Source: Cercis canadensis
Taxonomy: Eukaryota; Streptophyta; Magnoliopsida; Fabales; Fabaceae
NCBI GenBank assembly: GCA_003255065.1
Contig: QAOA01006962.1
Coordinates: 65,724-129,723 of the forward strand
Length of the DNA: 64,000 bases
Direction: 5' to 3'
Under the pieces are notes generated by a model that saw nothing but the letters and a program-made list of their open reading frames with translations, was not told the origin of the DNA and did no database searches. Below, piece by piece: positions 11,161-22,233 of this stretch. The first letter of the stretch is position 1; each line of letters begins with the position of its first letter. Made by a program: the position numbers and the translations under genes.

Positions 11161-13648
11161 TTTTTAGGGGGGGAAAAGGTCCCTAAGTAATCACGTGCAA
11201 TGCACGTGATTATCTTCCTCGTTTGCAGCTAAAGTGGAAAACAAAATTTGCAGCAGAAGGTTAGGTCGCCGAATGGGTGAGGAAGAAGTTGAATGCCGTG
11301 GAAAGGGAGGATGGAATTAAGCTTCTGAGTGAAATGGAGTTTCACAAAAGGTCAAGTCTGCATGTTTGGGTGGATCAGCAAGGGGAAGGCCGAGAGAGGG
11401 AGTAATTACAAGTGGTTGTGCAAAGAGAGAAGAGTGCGCGCGAGGAAGATAGAGAGAATTTGAAAAACATAGCACTAAGAGAAAAGGAAAGAGAAGAGAG
11501 TGAGAGTGAGAGACCCAGATTGAGAGAGTGAAGAAAACGAGTGAGAGATCGAGATTGGGTACAGATCGAAGTTTCATCAAGCTTGGGTACATATCGAAGC
11601 TTTATCAAATCTTCAGTACAGATCAAAGCTTCAATGGCCCCTTCTTCTTCCTCTCTCTCTTTCTATGTCTGGTGCACATGAAATCTTTTCAAGAGAAGCT
11701 TTCATGGCTGCAACTCTACGGGTCTGTTTGGGAGTCTTTTTAGAGAGGAAACGAGAGGAGATGAGAGGAAAGGGATAGAAAGGAAGGGAAAAGAAAAGGA
11801 GAGTTTTCTTCTCCTTTGTTTGAATGATTAAAATAAGCAAAAGGAAAGAAAAAGTCTTAATGTAAAGTATTTTTATTAGTTTACCATTTATTATTAAAAT
11901 AGACATATTTAATATAAAATTAAATAATATAATACACTTATTTTTTTTTCTCTAAACTAATCAATTAATAAAACTAGAAAATAAATTAAATATTTTTCAA
12001 AAAAATTAAATTAATCAATAAATCAGTAATAAATCATCTTAACATGTTATAAAATAATGATTAAGCATAACAGTAAAAGTTCAAATTAAGGCAATTTGAT
12101 AACAAAAATAATATATATAAAAATATTAGTTTCTTCCATTAAAGATATTAAAGTCTGACATTATTTAACATATGGTGCATGTCTATTGCTAGCGACTTAA
12201 TATATGCTATTTTACTTTTTGGTTATAGAAATTGCAAAATGCTGAAAATGAAGAGGGAAGTATTTGATGGGAATTGTACCCCAACTTATGTAATATCTTA
12301 GTTCTTATGATCAAGGAATGTAATGTAAAGAGTGATGTAGTAATTGATGTACCACCACTTTATGAAAATAAATGAGAACAAAAATCACCAACGCTAACCA
12401 GGATAGAAAATGACCATGAAACTTTTTTTTTTTTTTTAATATTTGCTAATGACCATGAAACTCATTCTTGGTCATATGGTATTAGCTAACTTCTTGTTTT
12501 TCTTGGGTATTTAGTAGAGCCCTGATTTTACTTGTGAGCTGTGAAACTTAATCCATTAACAGATTGGGCTTCAAGCCACATAGATCCCATTTACCTTCAA
12601 AATAATATGTGACGCATGCAAATGCAAGTGCTCACTCTTCTCGCACAAGATTTGAATTAAGTAGCACTTGTTGAAAACTTTGTAATAAAATGGATACTGC
12701 TAAATGGCTTATGCAAAGAAAAAAAGAAAAAGTGTTTGATGTAACAATTACTATCTACTGATTGCTCATGTCAAATGAAAAAGAAGCCAAAATTTCCCCA
12801 AGGGGGTTCTAACTTCTAAGCTAATTCATATTTCAAAGTTGAGTAGCACGCACAGGGAAGTGTAACATGATTAAACCTCCTACGAGACACAGTAGAATCT
12901 CACTATCTACTCCATTCACAGTCTCTTCCAGATCTTGGGTTGGCATCATTCATTTGCCCGAGATCTTCTGGTGTTATGGAATTTGCAAAGACATGCCAAC
13001 CTAGAATGTAGGGCATGATAAACTGTGTAAAAGAAAAAGTAATTAATACAATCGGAATGAGCAAGATATTGTCAGGTGGATGCAAAAAGGACAATTCACA
13101 TTGCAAGGAACATATTGCAGAAGAAACCCATTTCAAGGTCTACATCATCATTAAGAAAAAACATATCTAGGCCTCAAATTTTAGTGACCTGTGAGCTATT
13201 CCATATTACAAGTTGTTCTTGTGACAGCCAAGCTGATATCATATAAATCTTTTGTGTTTTCATGTCAGTGGAAGACATGCTTCCTTGTCGAGCCAGACAA
13301 GGAACGTCAAGACTAGGAAAGATTTAAGCTACTGTTATTGTTAAGAAGTTCTACTTCTCTGCCACTCTGGTATAATAAAAAAAGGGAGAGGAGGGGGTGG
13401 GGAGAGATCGAGAGAGAGAGATAGTCATACATTGAAAATTGAGTTGAAAACTGCTAACTCTGATTTTGTAACTGGGATATAGATGCTTTCATCCACGTTC
13501 ACAAGCTTGTTTTGAACACCTTCATAAAATGCCATAACAAAGTCAGAAATGGGAGCATACTTAAGAGAAGCAATTGAAGAACAATTTGGGCCTAACTTCA
13601 TACTATTGAACAAACCTAGTCAAGGGGGATCCAAAATTTGAGACATAC

Positions 13649-13811
13649 CTGGAAATGTCGAGTTCAGTTGACCGAGAATATCAATATCACATTTTCCACT
13701 GAATCAAAGGCTTCATTCAGCTTAGCTTCATTGCTCCTTTGAGTTGCCCATACTCCTTGTTGTACTGATAGCTCCAAATTTTCACGGTTGCAACTTTTAA
13801 CTATAAAATAC
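13649..13811 (-). pseudogene. Captured YTH-domain exon of CPSF30 (30-kDa polyadenylation factor)
   Basis: On the minus strand, an AG acceptor is followed by a frame reading YFIVKSCNRENLELSV, QQGVWATQRSNEAKLNEAF and ENVILIFSVN, then a TGA at 13664-13666, then TRHFQ and a GTATGT donor. This is the start of the YTH domain of the plant long form of CPSF30, which binds m6A in RNA; the GVWATQ tryptophan belongs to the known aromatic cage. The family has Arg where the TGA stands, so CGA to TGA is likely. Only this exon of the domain is recognised; the zinc fingers and the rest of YTH are absent nearby. It lies inside the 11.7-15.4 kb element, which makes capture or duplication more likely than a decayed resident gene. 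Identification is strong, origin inferred. Confidence 0.8.
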
Positions 13812-15023
13812 CTAAGATTTTAGGTGGAAAAGTATATCAGTGTACCATAATTCATACATGTGACGTGAAAGATTTTGTTTCAACTGACATAATATTTGTA
13901 GGATAACTACTCTTAATTTTGGCATAAACCAATCATGAAAATGACCTGTTTTCAATTTCTGGACTACATCATTAGATTCATAACATAGTATGCTTACATA
14001 TTCAGCAGTAACAAGAACAGTTAAAGACACTTAACCAGAATTATGCAGCATATAATGTTAATTGCAGAACATGTATACTTCCCTAGAATACTTTATCTGG
14101 AAGGTGTTCAAAGAGTAGTCACACAGGATTGATAACATAATAAGATATTGGTGGCACTAAAAGAAAACTTAGTAGGAAGTAAAAATCGAGAACATATGAT
14201 ACACTAAAAGAGAAATATTACAGAGTGCGGGGTGTGTATAGTTAGCAAGCTATTCCTCCTTAAATATGTTAACCATTTCTTTTTCGTTCTCAGCATCCAA
14301 GTCACTATTGCACATAAACTAAAAGAACCAAAATTTTCAACTAACCGTATCATGCTACTTTGTAATCACATTGCTTATGTGGGCTCAGATTGCATTGATT
14401 ACTCGATCCATTTCTTGTCATCTACTATTTTCGAACATTAAAGTAATTTAGGAGCACCCAAAATCTCTTCTCTATTAGAGATACTTCTCTGCCCTCCAAG
14501 TGATAAATATAGGAGAAAGTAAAGGGATACCAAACCAAAGGGAACCTTTGTCGTTGCATTTTTAGCAAAACTCAGAACATCAAGGATATCATTTTCTATG
14601 CGAGTTCATCAACCCTAAGTCCCAAACCACCATACCGCAAAATGGAAACAGACTCCCCTGGGAACCCTTTTATTTTCACAACTTAAAACTTCCCCCATGA
14701 TGACCCATCTAATTCCCCTAAATTCAAAGTCAACAATAGATACGATGATAAAGTAGCAGAACATTTTAACATTTCAGTTCCAGAAGCAATAGGAAAATAG
14801 AAACATACATATAAAAGAAAGGATTTATCTTATTACACTCAATGTTGCTGCTTTTGATATTGTGCCATCTTAAAATCTTACAATCAAACAAAGGAACATG
14901 ACAGGTACAAAAATTAGGAACACAAGATGCAATCAAACCATGCTGATGCCGACACTCCTTCGTTCTTCCTTGTTTCAGAAAATGTATATGGGGAGAAGGG
15001 TTTGAGGGTAGAAGAAAGATTAC

Positions 15024-15190
15024 CTGGAAGTGGATTGTGAAGGGAATGGGTGACGGTGATGGTGATCGGTGACGGCGATCGACGGCGTCAAAGTTGAGTT
15101 TGTCTCTGGAGTGAAGAGAGGCGGAGGCGGAAGCTGAGAGATGCGAAGAGAAGAGAGTAAAGCATCGGGTTTGTGTGGGATATGGGAGAG
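15024..15190 (-). other. Exon-like tract with splice donor, possible captured 5' exon
   Basis: On the minus strand this GC-richer tract starts ATGCTTTACTCTCTTCTCTT, is C/T-rich like a plant leader, and ends CTTCCAG before GTAATC, a good donor at 15024/15023. Its longest ATG frame is only about 25 codons. It could be the 5'-leader exon of the gene that supplied the YTH exon, but nothing in it proves that. Confidence 0.3.
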
Positions 15191-15408
15191 GAATTTTTAA
15201 AAAAGTAGAGCAGTATAATAGTCATTAACACTGATTTTCTCTCCAAACCCTCCAATTTGGAGGAACACGGGAATTGCTCAAAAAAGGACTCCGAAGGTTT
15301 AAATCAATCCCCTTGTTTCTTTTCATTTTTTTAGTGAAAACTCCCAAATAAAGGAGAGGGAAGATTTATTCCTCTCCTTTCTCTTCTTAAAAAACTTCCA
15401 AACAGACC

Positions 15409-16290
15409 ACTAGAGAGATCACAAGTAGCAGCCAAAAAAATGCTTCACAATGTTCGCGAGCTATAGTTGACCCAAAGTCTATGAAGATCAAATTTTGTTT
15501 TTCATAGGCCAAAAACAATTGTCTGTCTTCTTTTCATTTTCTAGGGAAATATAACAAAGATCAACGACTACCAATTAACGCAAATAACATAGAATAGGAT
15601 AATGATGCTCTAAAAATAGATGGAAAACTAGAAAATAAAAAATATAACCTTCACAAGATCAGTTATTCAAAACGGATAAGAATAGACTCATTCCATAAGC
15701 TTAGTTGTTGTAGCAGTACTGTTGGCATACTTCTTTGTGATGAAGACGCTAATCTCAGCCAGAAAGCGATTTGAAGAAAAATATAGAGATGTAAATCAGA
15801 GTTTAAAGGATATTGAATAGAGAAAACGAAGACAAACAGAGAAAAAGGATATGGAATAAAGAACTCAACACATCTTTACAGGAAGACTGATGCCTTGCAG
15901 AATTCCACTTTTAATTAAATTAAAAAAACACCTGTCATTTTCTGATTGTGAAATGATTCAAATGAATGTACAAGAAAAAAAAAAAAAAAAANAAAAAAAA
16001 GCAATTCCAAAAAACTATAACTGACCATCGAACCAACACATAACATGTGGTAATGTGTGGCGGGTCCATCATTCTAGATAATTGGGGAAAAGCTAGTAAT
16101 GCTTTAGTTGCAGTAATGCTTCAAGTTTGGCTATTTTGCTTTTCTCATATACAATATACTGATCTACTGAATACTACAATAAAAAATAATAATTTTAAGA
16201 ACCATGGGGTCTTATTGTATAAAAACAATAAAGATTTTTCTTTTTCCATAAGTTTTAAGCTATTCATTGATTAGACTGAATTTTCAAAAA
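15409..16290. other. Gene-free stretch with poly-A gap
   Basis: No gene recognised. An A run interrupted by an N at 15992 marks an assembly join. The stretch ends at the AAA that is duplicated on both sides of the CACTA element. Confidence 0.5.
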
Positions 16291-17554
16291 CACTACAAGA
16301 AAAACATTTTTTATTCACGGAATATTCTCACAGACTGAAATTTCGTGAGAAAATCTCGACATTTATCACATATTTTCTCACGGAATTTCTCACAAACAAG
16401 ATTGTTCGTGAGAAAATTCTATGAGAAAGTCCATGAAAAATCGTGTCCTAATTGTTGTTATTAATGTGTTCACTATTCTCACAGAAAGGGTCCATGAGAA
16501 ATATTGAATTTTCTTTCGGATAACTGAATCCGTGAGAAAGTCCATGAGAAAAGTTCGTGAGAAACTTCAATGCACCATTTCACTTAAAATTTAAATTTTT
16601 TTAGGGTTTTTCTCATTGAAAAAATCGGTGAGAAAACCTATTTTCTTCTTCCTTGCAAACCTGCCGTTGCCATTCTCTGTTTTCAAAGGTTTCAAGCTTT
16701 TTCTCTCTCTTCTCTCTTCCCTCTCGGCCTGATGCCTTTTTGCACCATTCTTGGTGGCGATTGGTTTTCTGGCAGTTCACCTCCAGATTCGGCCTATCGG
16801 TTTAGTTTCTCTATTTGTAGCGCATTGAGGTATGTATTTAAATATACTTTATCAAATCGTTACATGGTTAACTTGGGTATATGAATATCTACTAGAACTT
16901 GAGTTGGAATGAATCTAGATAGCCTCCTAATTCTTTGTCATGCAACCTTAATTGCTGCTGTAACTTTTGCAAGTTGAAATGATACGTGTGAAATTCTATT
17001 ATATTTACAAGCATTTTGTGGAGTTTCTAATTGAAGAGCTGATAATTGTGCTGTAATTCATGTTCTCTTATTGACATCCAACTTCCAAGGTTTTTATGCA
17101 AATATATAACCCCATATAATTTCATAGTTGTAGTTCTGTTAATTTTATATGGTGAGTAAATTATAGCAAGTTTGAGCATGTAAGTTTCCATGGATTGTGG
17201 GTTTTGATATGAGAATGGGAAAGAATCATACTATCATTATTGAATGTTGGTTCCTTTGCTTGACAAAGAGGTTTTGGAATAGACCTTGTTATTTTTTGGA
17301 CCATAGATAATATTTAGGAAGATTTATGTTGATCATAATAGACTTTTGGTATAAATTTGTATGCTGGTATGTGTGGATCTTGTTTATCTTCGTCTACTTC
17401 TTGTTCTTTTTGTTTTTCTTCTTTGGTAACTTCCATGTGCTAAAATTTGGAATGCCTGTAGAAATCATATGATTATGTGTATTTGTGTGAAATTTTGAAT
17501 TCTTGAAATGTTCAAGCTTTAGGGAGACTTTGCCCAATTTTTTATTTATGATTT

Positions 17555-17755
17555 AGGGTTAAGGTTTAGCATTTATATTTAGGGGTTTAGGGTTAAGAGG
17601 TTAGGGTTAGGGATTTAGGGGTTTTGGGTTAAGGGGTTAGGAGTTTAAAGATTAAGGTTTTAGGGATTTTGGGTTAAGGGGTTTAAGTTTAAGAGTTTAG
17701 GGTTTAAGGTTTAGTGTTTTAGGAGTTTGGGGTTTAGGAGTTGGGGTTGACTTTA
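17555..17755 (+). repeat. Telomere-like array inside the CACTA element
   Basis: About 200 bases of GGGTTAAGGGGTTAGG / TTTAGGGTTTAAGG units with the G-rich strand on +, ending about 60 bases before the ATG of the element's coding remnant. It has the same orientation relative to its reading frame as the other arrays in this window. Confidence 0.8.
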
Positions 17756-17814
17756 AGAATTACAGCTTGTATTGTTCTCACATTTTCATTGGTTTAATTT
17801 AAATTATATGATAG

Positions 17815-19186
17815 ATGTTAGACCACTTGAGACAGTCATCCCCCATAGCTGGGTCGCCGTCTATGAGGGATAGAGGGAAGGCCATTGCTCAACATTCTCA
17901 GATCAAGCCGGCCTTGTCTATGTTCATGTCAACCCCAGGGTTGGCACGCACCCCATAGCCTACTACGATGGGGGAGGGCTGCTTTGGAGCCGGGACCCTA
18001 GGCTCGGCATTGTCGGCCATTGCAGGATCGTCTCATGTGAGTCTATCCATTTCGGACTCTCCATGACCACGACTAGGCTCTCGACTGTTTGATGGTCAAC
18101 TGGCATGAATGTACTTTTGGTTGTTTACATGTCAAAGTACGAGTAGCCTTGGTCAGACTTTACCTCAATTTTTGATGAGGTGAAAGAACTCTAGTGGACA
18201 AAGTTTAAGGTAAGAAATAATTGATTTAATTTTATTTACTAACATATTTGGTATACATGTTTACTAAATTTGACATTTTTGTTTTCTATTACAAAAGGGA
18301 TGTGTCTGGGAGCCCTAGTACGAGAGCCAAATTCGTAAGGTTTGGCTCTCTAAGTGCTCATACAACATTCACACCTCTTTCTGAGACATCAGAATCAGGA
18401 AGAGCAAGGGAAATTGGTTGTCTGATATAGTACCTGAGGCCCTTAGAGCAATATGGGCCTCTCAGTAGTATAGGGCCATCTCTGAGAGGAACAAGAAGAA
18501 TCATTCCTTAGATCAGGGGCAAGCATTCCGCCGAGGTGGCTCTATCACCGTCTCTGAGCATTAACGGAGGCTGATAAGTTGTTTATTTAATAACATTATT
18601 TTTTTTTTCTATATGTCAATTTATGTTTACTAATAGTTTATGTTTTTTTTAGACGAACGAGTTGGGTAGAAAGCCCGACACTCCAGAGGTTTTCCGTCAC
18701 CTCCAGCACAACTCTACTAAGGGATGGGTACATCAAAAGATATAGTCTACCTGTGTAAGTATTAAATTCTTCTTAAGTCTTTATGTGAGTAATTGCATGT
18801 ATTAATTCTAATACTAACCTAATAGTGTTATCTATGCGAGAGACATTGGTTCGAGAGCCAATCGGGTCCCCTTCTTCTTTTGTCCATGACACCAGGCTAT
18901 GGCTCGATGTCATCGACGAGAAGAATAAGAAGGCCCAGGTTTATGGTATGGGTTTTGAGGCCGGTGTTTTGGACTCTACCCACTCACAACCTTCCCAGCC
19001 CTCCCAGCGGCTGGATCCTTAGATGTCTTAGGTGTTGTCTCAGATGACTAGCTTGTAATAGGAGATGCAAATGACATATCACCTGAGGCACTCGCCTTTA
19101 TGCTAAGACAGTTACTACAATAGCACCAATGTCCAGGATCCGGTTCTGCCCCACAGCTCGCCGCTGAGGATGACGAGGAGGACTAG
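17815..19186 (+). pseudogene. CACTA-encoded plant transposase (Ptta/En/Spm type) remnant
   Basis: Starts MLDHLRQSSPIAGSPSMRDR with GKAIAQHSQ, then SGSPSTRAKFVRFGS-like, ERNKKNHSLDQGQAFRRGGS, ELGRKPDTPEVFRHLQH and LWLDVIDEKNKKAQVYGMG, ending in an acidic EDDEED tail. The RRGGS and GRKPDTPEVF segments are the hallmark of the plant Ptta/En/Spm transposase family, which binds subterminal repeats and has no DDE catalytic core. Several stops interrupt it, for example after GLARTP and just before ERNKKN, and introns may lie near 18205-18295 and 18575-18652. The N-terminus matches the small frames at 32.1, 40.3 and 59.4 kb, linking all four to one CACTA family. Confidence 0.75.
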
Positions 19187-19308
19187 TTCTCAGTTGAGGA
19201 CTTCAGTTGTATCTTTGGTCATGCCTATTTTTCTTGCGCTCATAGGTCTGTGAGAACACTGTTTCTCATGGATTTGTTCTATGAGAAAACGAGAATTTTG
19301 TTGTAGTG

Positions 19309-22233
19309 AAACTACTTAAAATATTACTTGAATCCAATATAATTCAAATAATGAAATATTTATAGAACATAATAGCTATTATTGTAAATCAGATTGAAAA
19401 ATGATAGAAGAACTTTTTTAAAAAAAAAAAAAAAAACTTATAAATTATGACACTTGTGTCGAAATTAATTGAGGTTTTTCTCAATCCAACCTACTCGTCC
19501 TTGAATAGTTTATATACTTCTTGTAACATTCCTTTTTGCNCTTAACTTAGTGATGACACTAACTGAATCAAATTCTATTTAGGCTTCCAATTTGACATTA
19601 ATTTTGTATGATTGTAATGAAATATATTATACATGGATACTTCTAATTTTGAAGCTGATTAAGTTCAATTGAAAATAAAAGTTCGTGAAATTAAAATATG
19701 ATTTTTCAATTTGACCCCTAATCACATGAAGTTGGACTGGATTTTTTTTAAAATAATTATACAGAATTAATTAAGTTCAAATGAAAATAGAATTGCTTGA
19801 AATTAAATTGGTGAATTTTCAACTTGACACCAATCAAATTTAATTGAAAATGAATTTCATAATTAAAAAATGATTATCTTTTAGGGAAAAAGTAATTTAG
19901 ATACACAATTAATGTTGAATCGGCTAGTCACATACTCTATTAAATCAAAGTGAATACTAACATTTTCACATAAGTTCTTTTCTAATCAATCTTCCATTCA
20001 CTCAATCACATGAGTAAAGTCCATTTACAATCATATCATAAGTAGTTTTTTCTATCGAACAAATATCAAGCAATTATGATCATTTGACGTTTTATCAGAA
20101 TACAAATCAATTGTTCTTGTTCTGCTTAAAAAGCAGGAAAACTTTCTAGGTAGCCTGGGTGTAGTGCCCATGTCTTGTACACGGAAATGACGTGGAATAA
20201 AAAAAGGTTGATAAGTTATGCAGACTGCAGAGTATTAAACATAGAACTTCGAAATATTGGCACAATAATGCAGAGCCGATAACAATAAGATAAAATTGGC
20301 ACAATGTGAAAGCATGACTTTAGGAAGCATCATATCTCTTTTAAAACATTTCCTTGCGCCCTTTGTGGACTGTGGTCGCAAACTATAACAAACCATAGGG
20401 TAAAAAAGCCTAATTAAAAATACAGAGAGGGAGAATGTTTCTGGTGAAGGTGACCTACTTAGTATTTATTTACGACCAGCTGTATAGGAGAACTTCTCTC
20501 ATAGTAAAGCTAAGTCTAAATTGTCAAGTATGTCAAAGAATGAATTATTTCAGAAGTTTAAAGTATTAGCTGTAACTAAATGACATGTGGTTGAGTAGTT
20601 TTAAGATTATTCACATGACTGATATCAAACCCATAATCGTAGTCAAAGTATAAAAAAACAAAAAAAAGTATTAGGTATAAGACTAAACAATAAGTTTTAT
20701 CCTTCCCGAAAGTAGAACCAGCATGAACGTAGAGTCCTTTGAAAAATTGGCACAATAGGAAATCATGCGGAGTCAATAACAATAAGAAAAGGGGGAGGGG
20801 GAAACTCCAAGCAGCGTCCTTGCAAGTGGACTCTGATGAAGATGATACTGATAATTGATTAAGTCACAAAACTCCACATAAATGAGGACGACTATTATAG
20901 CCTTATAGGGTGTGATTTATCCTTAAATTATTAGTGCAGATTCCTTTGTTCAATAAAGGGATCACCGACAATTTCTTCTTCAGCCAAAGTTGTCTCCCAC
21001 TCACCAAAAGCAAGCCTTTTCTTTTCCTAATACAAAGAATTTTAATGGGCTAATTATTCAATATTATATTCATACGATAGGTAAAATTAATAATTTATAT
21101 AATTTATTTCACTTAACAGAACAATTCTTGCTTAGAGGAAAGAGAGGCTTTTATTGAGAAATAGTGAGGTATAAGGTGGTGAGAAATTTTCATATACGTT
21201 GGTGCTTGAGTACAGAACTTTGAAGCGTCCTTAGTTTTGGAATATGGCAGAAACTTCGGCTTTTATAAAGTAGGGAATCTTGACAGTTACAAAATAAAAG
21301 AATAATTTTGAAAGTTTGCTTTTGGTATGTGGCACACTTGAAATTTAAAACACTTGAAAAATATTGGGTGGTATAGAAAAATAAGGCTACAAGTATTGGT
21401 ATAGTTAGTGGAATTTGAATTACATTGAAATCAGTTAAACCTTTTTTTTATTGTATAACTCTAATATAATTCCTATGAAATAGAAAAGGTGTTGACTGTG
21501 CATGTATGACTTAGTGTAACTCTAAATTGTATGGAAAAAGAAAAAAAAAAAAAAAAATTGGATNAAAAAAAAAAAAAAACTTTGGATCAGCTCATTTGAT
21601 AATTGAGATCAGGGGTGTAAGCAAACCGAACTAAATTGATGCCAAAATCATTTTTTCAAGAAACAGATAGCTTATTCAAATTCAACCTTGTCAATTCAAA
21701 TGTTAGTTGCATACATGGCTTAAAAATACCAAGCTTTTATCCAGATTCATCAAAACAAATTTACATAATCAAACAATAAAATCCTTCTGTCAAACATTAG
21801 GATTATGCATGACCAAAGTGTGGGAGTAGATTAATTACTCTTCCACACTCAACTCTTTACTTTTGTAGAACAAAATAATCAAGATCTTAATTGCACATAA
21901 TGCAACATAACAATTGTCATTCATTTTGTGCAGAAGATGTGAGATTGGCTATTGGAAAGAATGGACATAAATCAATATAGGGTGTGCTGCAAGACTCTTC
22001 AGATTCAACAATAAGAGCTTTTTGAAAATGTCAAGCTTGTGACACAAAAGTAACAACCAAAACATGTATCAGTGTCAGGGTTCCTAATCTATATTTATGT
22101 GATCATCTTAAGTTCAGTACTACAATCAGTCAATTCCTAGTAAAATTTCTTGTCAGCAAGTACCACTTTGTGCCTAGCATGTCACCATATACATTAAATA
22201 TGTGATGGTTTGAATAACTTGCAATAACTCTAC
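19309..22233. other. Gene-free stretch with A-runs and a 64-bp repeat family
   Basis: No gene recognised. About 19640-19870 holds roughly three degenerate 64-bp units (AATTAAGTTCAAATGAAAAT ... TTTTCAACTTGACACCAAT) that recur near 34.74-34.99 kb. Ns at 19540 and 21564 are assembly joins; the second sits between two A runs, each followed by a similar TTGGAT. Confidence 0.5.

Larger units (their letters stand above)
11720..15408. mobile_element. DNA-transposon-like element carrying host exons
   Basis: The left end GGGTCTGTTTGGGAGTCTTT (11720) and right end AACTTCCAAACAGACC (ending 15408) are inverted copies, with similarity continuing about 40 bases into a purine-rich AGAGAGGAAA/GAGAGGAG tract. 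No exact target duplication is visible (8-base flanks ACTCTACG and ACTAGAGA match poorly), so the superfamily is uncertain; the ends resemble hAT or PIF/Harbinger MITEs. No transposase is present. The interior holds a minus-strand CPSF30 YTH exon (13649-13811) and a 5'-exon-like tract (15024-15190), each with a good splice donor. Unrecognised minus-strand frames at 12903-13136 and 13425-13613 may be further captured pieces. I infer a non-autonomous element with host-gene capture. Confidence 0.55.
16291..19308 (+). mobile_element. Complete non-autonomous CACTA (En/Spm) element
   Basis: The left end CACTACAAGAAAA (16291) and right end TTTTGTTGTAGTG (ending 19308) are inverted copies with one mismatch in 13. 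AAA stands directly outside both ends, the 3-bp target duplication expected of CACTA elements. Subterminal repeats of the TTCTCACGGA / CCATGAGAAA kind fill 16310-16640 and reappear at 19245-19290. Inside come a short telomere-like array and a broken transposase-related gene; no TNPD/DDE transposase is seen, so movement would need help from another copy. At 3,018 bp it is a typical deletion derivative. Confidence 0.9.

Noticed and set aside
12903-13136. Membrane-protein gene on the minus strand
   Set aside because: The frame contains hydrophobic residues (NILLIPIVLITFSFTQFIMP), but I recognise no family and no flanking exons. It may be captured or chance sequence.
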